In this document: positions 1-4,664 of the stretch, one piece after another
Position numbering within the stretch: the first letter of the stretch is position 1
Layout of the letters: the number at the start of each line of letters is the position of its first letter
NCBI GenBank assembly: GCA_937952995.1
Contig: CALFYB010000062.1
Location: 1-6,265, forward strand
DNA from: an uncultured Caulobacteraceae bacterium
Lineage (GTDB): Bacteria; Pseudomonadota; Alphaproteobacteria; Caulobacterales; Caulobacteraceae
DNA: 6,265 nt
Direction: 5' to 3'
The notes under the pieces: model-generated
What the model was told of the DNA's origin: nothing
Seen by the model: only the letters and a program-made list of their open reading frames with translations
Database searches by the model: none
Position numbers and translations under genes: made by a program

Positions 1-349
1 CTTCATCGACAAAGAAGGTCTGGGCCACGGGTCCGGGATCGGCCAAGCCTGTTGTCTCGACAATGATCGCGTCAAAGCCGCCCTTGCGCTTCATCAGGCC
101 CGAAAGCACCCGGATCAGGTCGCCGCGCACCGTGCAGCAGACACAGCCATTGTTCATCTCAAAGACCTCTTCGTCGGCCCCGACGATCAGGTCATTGTCG
201 ATGCCGATCTCACCGAACTCGTTGACGATCACGGCATAACGCTTGCCATGGTCCTCGGACAGGATGCGGTTGAGCAAGGTGGTCTTGCCGGCACCGAGAT
301 AGCCGGTCAGGACGGTGACGGGGGTCTTTGAGGCAGGAGCTTGGGTCAT
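1..349 (-). CDS. CobW/COG0523-family GTPase, probable zinc metallochaperone (C-terminal part beyond the window)
   Basis: Seen: 116 N-terminal codons from an ATG at 349, preceded by a weak AAGAG. The reading frame is open to the left edge. Motifs are a Walker A loop GYLGAGKTT (residues 16-24), NEFGE (43-47), the family hallmark NGCVCC with the metal-binding CxCC at 69-72, and ETTGLADP (98-105, Walker B and following). Family knowledge: G3E P-loop GTPases of the CobW/COG0523 group bind Zn2+ or another metal at CxCC and couple GTP hydrolysis to metal delivery in the cytoplasm. Many members of one subgroup are under Zur control and help cells through zinc starvation. Context: it lies 42 bp downstream of a ZnuB-like permease on the same strand, in an operon preceded by a Zur-type box. 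This makes a zinc role far more likely than the cobalt/cobalamin role of true CobW. The C-terminal CobW_C domain and any His-rich stretch lie outside the window, so the exact subfamily is not settled. Confidence 0.92.
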   Translation of the reverse strand, partial: MTQAPASKTPVTVLTGYLGAGKTTLLNRILSEDHGKRYAVIVNEFGEIGIDNDLIVGADEEVFEMNNGCVCCTVRGDLIRVLSGLMKRKGGFDAIIVETTGLADPGPVAQTFFVDE

Positions 350-391
350 AGACGGTCTCTTACAGACAAGGTCGCATCAGGAAAAGCGGCT

Positions 392-1249
392 TCAGCCTTC
401 CAGATGGGTACGGCCGGGCAGGTTTTGAAGCAGGCCATTGTTCGAACCGACCAACGCCGACAGGGCAAAGAGGCTGGCCGCCGTCAGGGTCATGGTCGCG
501 CCGGGCTCGACCTCAAACCGATGGGCGAGAATCAGGCCCGCGCCGCTGGAGACCGCCGAGATCAGAACCGCCGCCCCGGCTTGCCCGACATAACTGCGCG
601 CCCAAAAGCGTGAAGCAGCGGCCGGGATCATCATCAGACCGACGGTCATCAAGGCCCCGAAGGCTCTAAATCCCGCCACCAGATTGAGGGCAACCAGCAA
701 CATTAAGAGCAGGTGGAGCAGACCGCCGGGCAGGCCTGAGGCGCGCATAAACACCGGATCGGCGCTCTCGGCCAAAAATCCGCGAATAAAGAGGGCCAGC
801 GCAAAGAGGGTCGCGGTCGCAGCCCCCGCCGAGATCAACAGAGCTGTCGCATCCAGCCCCTTGGCCGCACCAAACAAGAGATCAAACACCACCTCGGCAT
901 TGGCATTGCGTCCCAAGATCAAGACACCAAACGCTAGGGCGCTGAGATAAAAGACGGCAAAGGCCGCGTCCTCGGGCAAGCGTTGGGTTCGTGCCAGCAG
1001 ACTGGACAGACCCGCCACGACAAACCCCGCAATCAGGGCTCCGACCGTCATCGCGACCGGATCGGGACCGGCAATCAGATAGGCAAGGGCAGCACCCGGC
1101 AAGATGCCATGGGACAGGGCGTCACCGACAAGGCTCATGCGCCGTGCAATCAACAGGACGCCAAGCGGTGCACCGCCCAAGGCAAGGGCGAGCCCCCCTG
1201 CAAGGGCCATGGGTAGGGCAAATTCGGCTCCCGCATGGACGGCGCTCAC
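392..1249 (-). CDS. znuB: ABC-3 family metal permease, ZnuB type
   Basis: Inner-membrane channel subunit of a zinc (or manganese) ABC importer. Seen: 285 residues, mostly hydrophobic, with about 7-8 membrane segments. The family signature RRMSLVGDALSHGILPG spans residues 36-52, and FGALMTVGLMMIPAAASRFWA spans about 197-217, where ABC-3 permeases contact the ATPase and line the path. A GTG start at 1249 is chosen because it overlaps the TGA of the upstream ATPase gene (GTGA) and has GGGA about 9 nt before it. An ATG at 1291 in the same frame would add 14 polar residues and a 46-bp overlap, and is less likely. Context: it sits between an ATPase and a COG0523 GTPase, behind a Zur-type box. This favours zinc over manganese or iron, although sequence alone cannot separate the ABC-3 substrates. 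No substrate-binding protein gene is nearby. Confidence 0.9.
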   Translation of the reverse strand: MSAVHAGAEFALPMALAGGLALALGGAPLGVLLIARRMSLVGDALSHGILPGAALAYLIAGPDPVAMTVGALIAGFVVAGLSSLLARTQRLPEDAAFAVFYLSALAFGVLILGRNANAEVVFDLLFGAAKGLDATALLISAGAATATLFALALFIRGFLAESADPVFMRASGLPGGLLHLLLMLLVALNLVAGFRAFGALMTVGLMMIPAAASRFWARSYVGQAGAAVLISAVSSGAGLILAHRFEVEPGATMTLTAASLFALSALVGSNNGLLQNLPGRTHLEG

Positions 1250-1989
1250 GCCGCGTGGTCCCGATTGCAGATCCCAGCGCCGTCGCTCCAAGCCTCAGAA
1301 AGACGCCGCGCAGTCAACAGGTTCTCAGGCGCGAGGGCCTGCTCGGTTGGGGCCCAAGACACCTTTTCGCGGGCCAAGAGCAAAGTGTCAGCACAGAGGT
1401 CTCGGACCATGTCCAGATCATGCAGAACCATCACCACGGTCCGGCCCTCGCCCGGCCAACGCTTGACCAAGGCAATGAGATCATCGGTCGTGCGGGCATC
1501 TAGGGCCGTAAAGGGCTCATCCAAGAGGATCAGACGCGCATCTTGGACCAGTACCCGGGCAAAGAGCGCGCGTTGAAGCTGGCCGCCGGAGACAGACCGA
1601 AGGGCGCGATCCTCAAAGCCGGACAGGCCCACCGCACTCATGGCCTCGTCAATCCGATGGCGGTCCTGATGGGTCACGGCCCCGAACAGACCCCGGCGCC
1701 CCCAAAGGCCCAAGGCGACCAATTCACCAATGGTCATAGGAAAATCGCGGTCGACACCGTGGTCTTGCGGCAGATAGGCGATCTGGTTCGGCTTTAGCCC
1801 ACTGCGATCCACGCGGCCGGACAGGGGCGCGATTGCGCCAGCCAGCCCCTTCAAAAGGGTGGACTTGCCAGAACCGTTTGGCCCGACCACCGCCGTGACC
1901 TGAGCCTCATCAAAGGCTCCATCCAGATGATGGACCGCCGGACGGCGCTCATAGCCAAGGGTCAGATCGTGCAGGCGGACCAGACTCAT
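1246..1989 (-). CDS. znuC: ABC transporter ATPase, ZnuC type
   Basis: Cytoplasmic ATP-hydrolysing subunit driving metal import through the neighbouring permease. Seen: 247 residues with all ABC motifs in order. These are Walker A GPNGSGKST (36-44), Q-loop in YLPQDHG (Q75), signature SGGQLQR (134-140), Walker B LILLDEP (153-159), D-loop ALDA and H-loop VLHD (H190). The length is normal for a single-domain Mn/Zn importer ATPase. The ATG at 1989 is chosen because GAGGG lies about 7 nt upstream and the ATG overlaps the TGA of the 41-aa ORF before it (ATGA). A TTG two codons earlier (1995) is also in frame. The gene ends in a GTGA overlap with the permease, so translation of all three is probably coupled. 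The zinc assignment comes from the Zur-type box and the COG0523 neighbour. The ATPase alone could serve Mn or Fe. Confidence 0.9.
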   Translation of the reverse strand: MSLVRLHDLTLGYERRPAVHHLDGAFDEAQVTAVVGPNGSGKSTLLKGLAGAIAPLSGRVDRSGLKPNQIAYLPQDHGVDRDFPMTIGELVALGLWGRRGLFGAVTHQDRHRIDEAMSAVGLSGFEDRALRSVSGGQLQRALFARVLVQDARLILLDEPFTALDARTTDDLIALVKRWPGEGRTVVMVLHDLDMVRDLCADTLLLAREKVSWAPTEQALAPENLLTARRLSEAWSDGAGICNRDHAA

Positions 1990-2111
1990 AGCCAACCCTC
2001 AACCGCCAAGGACCAAAAGACCGCTGCCCACACCAGAGCGGACGCAAGCGCGGCCAGCACTAGCCGAGAAAAGACGCTCATATTGACAAGATCGAGGCTA
2101 AACTTTCGCAT
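1986..2111 (-). CDS. 41-aa predicted single-pass membrane protein, first gene of the zinc operon
   Basis: Not a recognised family. Seen: a 41-codon ORF from an ATG at 2111, with a convincing ribosome binding site (AAAGGG, 5 nt before the ATG). It starts only 13 bp after the Zur-type box and stops at a TGA that overlaps the ATG of the ATPase gene. The product begins MRKFSLDLVN. It then has one long hydrophobic stretch (about residues 17-38, rich in L, A, V and W) and ends AVEGWL. The basic start with Arg at 2 and 16 before the hydrophobic stretch suggests a signal anchor with its N-terminus in the cytoplasm. Inference: a small accessory or stability subunit of the importer, or a short translated leader that couples into znuC. 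It could also be a degraded remnant of a larger gene. The good RBS, the exact ATGA junction and the operator directly in front all argue for a real gene. Conservation in relatives was not checked. Confidence 0.6.
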   Translation of the reverse strand: MRKFSLDLVNMSVFSRLVLAALASALVWAAVFWSLAVEGWL

Positions 2112-2123
2112 CGGCACCCTTTA

Positions 2124-2144
2124 GCACGTTATAGTGTAACATGC
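2124..2144 (-). promoter_or_regulatory. Zur-type operator (near-palindrome)
   Basis: Seen: arms GCACGTTAT (2124-2132) and GTAACATGC (2136-2144) match as inverted repeats at 7 of 9 positions around a 3-nt centre. Against the alphaproteobacterial Zur consensus as I remember it (ATGTTATANTATAACAT), positions 2126-2142 agree at 14 of 16 specified bases. It lies 13 bp before the start of the 41-aa ORF. It covers TATAAC on the minus strand, which could be the operon's -10. A possible -35 (TTGAGA) lies further upstream but is not well spaced for that -10, so the promoter itself is uncertain. Expected behaviour: Zn-loaded Zur represses the transporter operon and zinc shortage releases it. Confidence 0.75.
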
Positions 2145-2212
2145 GAGGCTGTGGTTTCTGTCTCAAAAGGGGCCTCAATTTGCAGAACCTGCGCCCTCAT
2201 GCATGGCTGGCG

Positions 2213-2240
2213 TTGACTCAGGAAAAGACGGCTGTATAAG
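2213..2240 (+). promoter_or_regulatory. sigma-70-like promoter of rplU-rpmA
   Basis: Seen: TTGACT (2213-2218) and TATAAG (2235-2240) separated by 16 bp, close to the housekeeping consensus. Transcription would start near 2247, giving a leader of about 105 nt before rplU. It points away from the zinc operon, and its -35 is about 68 bp from the Zur-type box, so direct Zur control of rplU is not suggested. Confidence 0.65.
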
Positions 2241-2250
2241 TCCTGCCTCC

Positions 2251-2283
2251 GCCCGCTGGACCACTAGCGGGCCCATCTTTTTT
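2251..2283 (+). terminator. terminator-like hairpin at the 5' end of the rplU leader
   Basis: Seen: a perfect 7-bp stem GCCCGCT (2251-2257) / AGCGGGC (2266-2272) with loop GGACCACT, then CCATC, then six T (2278-2283). It starts only about 4 nt after the predicted transcription start. It could be an attenuator, a 5' stabilising stem, or the binding site of a ribosomal protein. The 5-nt gap between stem and T-run makes it weaker than a classic intrinsic terminator. No gene upstream on this strand needs a terminator here. Confidence 0.45.
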
Positions 2284-2292
2284 GCGAATAGG

Positions 2293-2346
2293 GTCTAGGC
2301 CTCGCCCGTACGTCAAGGCGCGACTAGACTGCACCAGAGAGGCCTA
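2293..2346 (+). promoter_or_regulatory. rplU leader element with alternative pairings, one covering the RBS
   Basis: Seen: GTCTAGGCCT (2293-2302) can fold onto AGGC (2316-2319) and CTAGAC (2324-2329), leaving GCGA bulged. The same strand TAGGCCTC (2296-2303) is also a perfect 8-base complement of GAGGCCTA (2339-2346), which contains the GAGG of the rplU ribosome binding site. The two pairings exclude each other, so one would free the RBS and the other would hide it. Caution: AGGCCT is its own reverse complement and GGCC is common in this DNA, so chance pairing is possible. Confidence 0.35.
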
Positions 2347-2351
2347 ATTCG

Positions 2352-2876
2352 ATGTACGCGGTGATTAAGACCGGCGGGAAGCAATACCGGGTTCAAGCAG
2401 GTGACCTGCTTGTGGTCGAGAAGCTTGACGGCGAACCTGGCGCAGAAGTCGCCTTCAATGAAGTTCTGATGCTCGGTGAGGGCGCAGACGTCGTCGTTGG
2501 GGCCCCTGTTGTCGAAGGCGCATCCGTTAAGGGCGCTCTGATCGAAACCCGCAAGGGCGACAAGGTTAAGGTCTTCAAGAAGATCCGCCGTCAGGGCTAT
2601 CGCCGCACCGGCGGTCATCGTCAGCTCGAAACGGTCATTCGCGTGACCTCGGTCAGCGGCGCTGGCCTGAGCGAAACCTGGGACGGCACCGTGGACTTTA
2701 CCCCACGCGCCATTCTCAACGCCAAGGCTCGTGGCCTGACCAACCTGGTCGCCGAGCTGGAAGCTGCCCACGCCCCCGTGGTTGCTGCGCCATCCGCTGA
2801 CGCCGCCCCTGCAAAGAAACCTCGTGCAAAGAAGGCGGCTCCAGCAGCAGACGCCTCCGAAGGCGCCGAAGCCTAA
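2352..2876 (+). CDS. rplU: 50S ribosomal protein L21
   Basis: Structural protein of the large ribosomal subunit, bound to 23S rRNA. Seen: 174 residues. The start MYAVIKTGGKQYRV is the L21 signature. The conserved RNA-binding stretch runs KVKVFKKIRRQGYRRTGGHRQ (about 71-91). The L21 core occupies roughly the first 100-105 residues, the usual full length in E. coli. The remaining approximately 70 residues form an extension ending in an Ala/Lys-rich, low-complexity tail (AAPAKKPRAKKAAP followed by an acidic end). Extended L21 tails are known in alphaproteobacteria. The ATG at 2352 follows AGAGAGG with a 9-nt spacer. It is the first gene of a two-gene operon with rpmA, 28 bp downstream, and its leader contains possible regulatory structure. 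Confidence 0.98.
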   Translation: MYAVIKTGGKQYRVQAGDLLVVEKLDGEPGAEVAFNEVLMLGEGADVVVGAPVVEGASVKGALIETRKGDKVKVFKKIRRQGYRRTGGHRQLETVIRVTSVSGAGLSETWDGTVDFTPRAILNAKARGLTNLVAELEAAHAPVVAAPSADAAPAKKPRAKKAAPAADASEGAEA

Positions 2877-2904
2877 GGCTTCGAGACAGATTTAGGAGTT
2901 CCAG

Positions 2905-3180
2905 ATGGCTCATAAGAAATCAGGCGGTTCTTCGCGCAACGGTCGCGATTCCGACGGTCGGCGCCTTGGCGTCAAGAAGTTTGGCGGCGAGAAGGTCCTC
3001 GCTGGCAACATCATCATTCGTCAGCGCGGAACCAAGTTCTTCGCCGGTGAGAACGTGGGCATGGGCAAGGATCACACCCTGTTCGCCCTTGAACACGGCA
3101 ATGTAAAATTCATCACCAAGCGCAACGACCGAACCTTTGTTACGGTCGTTCCGGCTCAGGAAGCCTTGGCCGCCGAATAG
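2905..3180 (+). CDS. rpmA: 50S ribosomal protein L27
   Basis: Large-subunit protein whose N-terminus reaches the peptidyl-transferase centre. Seen: 91 residues starting MAHKKSGGSSRNGRDSDGRR, then LGVKKFGGEKVLAGNIIIRQRG, GENVGMGKDHTLFAL and a short Glu-ending tail. Length and sequence are typical. It starts directly with MAHKK, so there is no cleaved N-terminal extension of the Firmicute type. The RBS is AGGAG, 8 nt before the ATG. It is the last gene of the rplU-rpmA unit and is followed about 60 bp later by a strong terminator. Confidence 0.98.
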   Translation: MAHKKSGGSSRNGRDSDGRRLGVKKFGGEKVLAGNIIIRQRGTKFFAGENVGMGKDHTLFALEHGNVKFITKRNDRTFVTVVPAQEALAAE

Positions 3181-3239
3181 GCACCAACCCCTTCCCCCGG
3201 ATCGCGCCAAGTTCGCTGCGGTCCGGAGACAAAACACCC

Positions 3240-3279
3240 AAGCGGGGAGTCCGGACCACGGACTCCCCGCTTTTGTTTT
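3240..3279 (+). terminator. intrinsic terminator of rplU-rpmA
   Basis: Seen: a perfect 14-bp inverted repeat, 3240-3253 (AAGCGGGGAGTCCG) with 3259-3272, loop GACCA, followed by TTTTGTTTT (3271-3279). It ends 17 bp before the next gene, so that gene needs readthrough or its own promoter. Confidence 0.93.
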
Positions 3280-3296
3280 GGATCAAGAGGCCAGCC

Positions 3297-3836
3297 ATGG
3301 GCCAGACCCTCGAACGGATTAGGACCGATATTCAAACCCCGCGTCTGCGGCTGCGCACCCCTGTGGCCTCGGACGCTGCGGCCATTGCCATGCTGGCCAG
3401 TGATTTTGACGTGTCGCGGATGACGGCGCGCATGCCGCACCCCTATCTGCGCGTTGATGCCGAGGGCTTTATCAGCCGCGCGGCGCAATCGGCCTCGTTC
3501 GACAGCCAGACCCTCGTCATTGAGCATCAAACCGAAGGGGCCATCGGCTCGATCGGTCTGTTCCCGAGCGAAACGGGCCAGCCCGAGATCGGCTACTGGA
3601 TCGGCAAGCCCTATTGGGGCCAAGGCCTCGCGTCTGAGGCCCTACGCGGCCTGCAAGGCTGGGCCAAGAACGTGCAGGGGCGGCGCTATCTGACGGCCGG
3701 ACACTTTGCCGACAATCCGGTCAGCGGACAGGTGCTGATCAAGGCGGGGTTCCTCTATACCGGAGAGGTCCGCACGCTCTTTTCGCAGGCTCGAAACACC
3801 GCCGTGCCCTCACGCATGATGGTCTGGCTCGCCTAG
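3297..3836 (+). CDS. GNAT family N-acetyltransferase (RimJ/RimL-like)
   Basis: Predicted to transfer an acetyl group from acetyl-CoA to an amine. The substrate is unknown. Seen: 179 residues. TPRLRLRTP (14-22) is the typical opening of the RimJ/RimL-like group, and GAIGSIGL (81-88) is a central beta strand. EIGYWIGKPYWGQGLASEAL (97-116) is motif A with the acetyl-CoA pyrophosphate loop, and NPVSGQVLIKAGF (140-152) is motif B. The ATG at 3297 is chosen because AAGAGG precedes it by 6 nt. A TTG at 3273 in the same frame lies inside the terminator T-run and has no RBS. The upstream terminator separates it from rpmA. Its position close to ribosomal genes suggests, but does not show, that it might act on a ribosomal protein. 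It converges on the next gene with 4 bp between stops and no clear terminator there. Confidence 0.88.
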   Translation: MGQTLERIRTDIQTPRLRLRTPVASDAAAIAMLASDFDVSRMTARMPHPYLRVDAEGFISRAAQSASFDSQTLVIEHQTEGAIGSIGLFPSETGQPEIGYWIGKPYWGQGLASEALRGLQGWAKNVQGRRYLTAGHFADNPVSGQVLIKAGFLYTGEVRTLFSQARNTAVPSRMMVWLA

Positions 3837-3840
3837 GGGC

Positions 3841-4626
3841 CTAGAGGGCCGATTTCAGATGGGCAATGACCTCGTCCACCGCCGCGCGGGTGGGCTCACC
3901 GTCCCTATCGATCAGATCGCCGGTAAAGACGCTGTGCGGCGGGACCATGCCTTGGGGATTGCCCGCGCTGTCGGGAAAGCTTGTGCCGACAAAGCCATCG
4001 CCCAGCGCCGACTGCAGGGCCTCAAAGCGCGCTGGGCGACAGAGGCGGTCGCCTTCAAAGCGATAGCCTCGGACCACCAGCCCCTCATCGCGAATGCGGG
4101 TCTGGACCTTGGCCAGGTCAGAGGGCGAAATATCGAGTTGGCCCTGATCGCTCGCGGGCATGCTCGGCTGGCTGAGGATCGGCACCTTCACCACCGGGTC
4201 CACCGCCATGGACAGGGCAAAGCCGCCGGTCAGACACATGCCCACGACCCCAACGCCCTTACCGCCGCACTCTTCATGGGCCTGCGCTGCCAAGGGCCGA
4301 AGCCATTCCACCACCGGACTGGAGGCCCCGGTCTTGAACAGATGAAACTCGCGCGAGACGCAGAGCCCGACCACCTTGCCCAGACTGATCTTGGCCTCAT
4401 TGGTCGCATCAGGCCGTCCCAGCAGGATCGGCGCATAGACCCGAAGGCCCGCTGCGGCCAGCCAACGGCAAAACCGCGCCACCGGCGGGGTGAAGCCAAA
4501 GATCTCATGAATGACGATGACGGCAGGGCCAGACTCGCCCAAAGTCAGCACCGGCTTGGTTTTTCCGTTGTATTTCAGGTCCCGACGCGAAAAATCGTCA
4601 ATGTCAGTGCTCAGAAGCGTCGTCAT
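3841..4626 (-). CDS. dienelactone hydrolase family protein
   Basis: Alpha/beta hydrolase of the DLH family, probably cytoplasmic (no signal peptide). The natural substrate is unknown. Seen, numbering from the ATG at 4626 (261 aa): VIVIHEIFGF with the family Glu at 41, nucleophile elbow GMCLTGG with Cys131, a candidate acidic residue in YRFEGDRLC (Asp193), and His231 in PPHSVF. Cys-Asp-His is the DLH catalytic triad. The ATG at 4626 is chosen because GGGGA lies about 5 nt upstream. An ATG at 4638 would add four residues (MGKE) with a poorer RBS. The N-terminal roughly 30 residues and the segment around 180-230 are less like classic DLH. No aromatic-degradation genes are nearby, so a chlorocatechol pathway role is not supported. 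The gene lies on the opposite strand between the GNAT gene and obgE, interrupting the run of plus-strand genes. Confidence 0.87.
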   Translation of the reverse strand: MTTLLSTDIDDFSRRDLKYNGKTKPVLTLGESGPAVIVIHEIFGFTPPVARFCRWLAAAGLRVYAPILLGRPDATNEAKISLGKVVGLCVSREFHLFKTGASSPVVEWLRPLAAQAHEECGGKGVGVVGMCLTGGFALSMAVDPVVKVPILSQPSMPASDQGQLDISPSDLAKVQTRIRDEGLVVRGYRFEGDRLCRPARFEALQSALGDGFVGTSFPDSAGNPQGMVPPHSVFTGDLIDRDGEPTRAAVDEVIAHLKSAL

Positions 4627-4664
4627 CTCTTTCCCCATCCGCCCATTTGTCGATATGAACGCTG
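4627..4664. other. 38-bp divergent gap between the hydrolase gene and obgE
   Basis: Seen: only 38 bp separate the two divergent starts. There is no convincing -35/-10 pair for either gene in it and no Shine-Dalgarno sequence in front of obgE. Promoters for both genes probably extend into the opposite coding regions. This is an inference from spacing, not from a recognised site. Confidence 0.4.

Noticed and set aside
1250..1291. Upstream ATG start for the permease at 1291.
   Set aside because: It would add a charged 14-residue stretch inside the ATPase gene. The GTG at 1249 gives a standard GTGA overlap and a normal ABC-3 N-terminus.
2141..2239. 32-codon plus-strand ORF beginning inside the Zur-type box and ending in the rplU -10.
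   Set aside because: There is no ribosome binding site and no recognisable composition, and it overlaps two regulatory sites. It is most likely a chance ORF.
2124..2351. Zur control of rplU-rpmA through the shared intergenic region.
   Set aside because: The box is about 68 bp upstream of the rplU -35 and next to the zinc operon start. L21 and L27 are not among the zinc-dependent ribosomal proteins that Zur is known to swap.
2313..2771. 152-codon minus-strand ORF opposite rplU.
   Set aside because: The plus strand encodes an unmistakable L21. The antisense frame shows no family motif.
3273..3296. TTG start for the GNAT gene at 3273.
   Set aside because: It lies in the T-run of the rpmA terminator and has no RBS. 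The ATG at 3297 has AAGAGG at good spacing.
3830..3860. Bidirectional terminator between the convergent GNAT and hydrolase genes.
   Set aside because: Only short GGCC-type self-complementarity is present, with no T-run on either strand.
4627..4638. ATG at 4638 as the hydrolase start.
   Set aside because: The ATG at 4626 has GGGGA about 5 nt upstream, while 4638 has only a G-rich stretch directly against it. It remains possible and changes only four residues.
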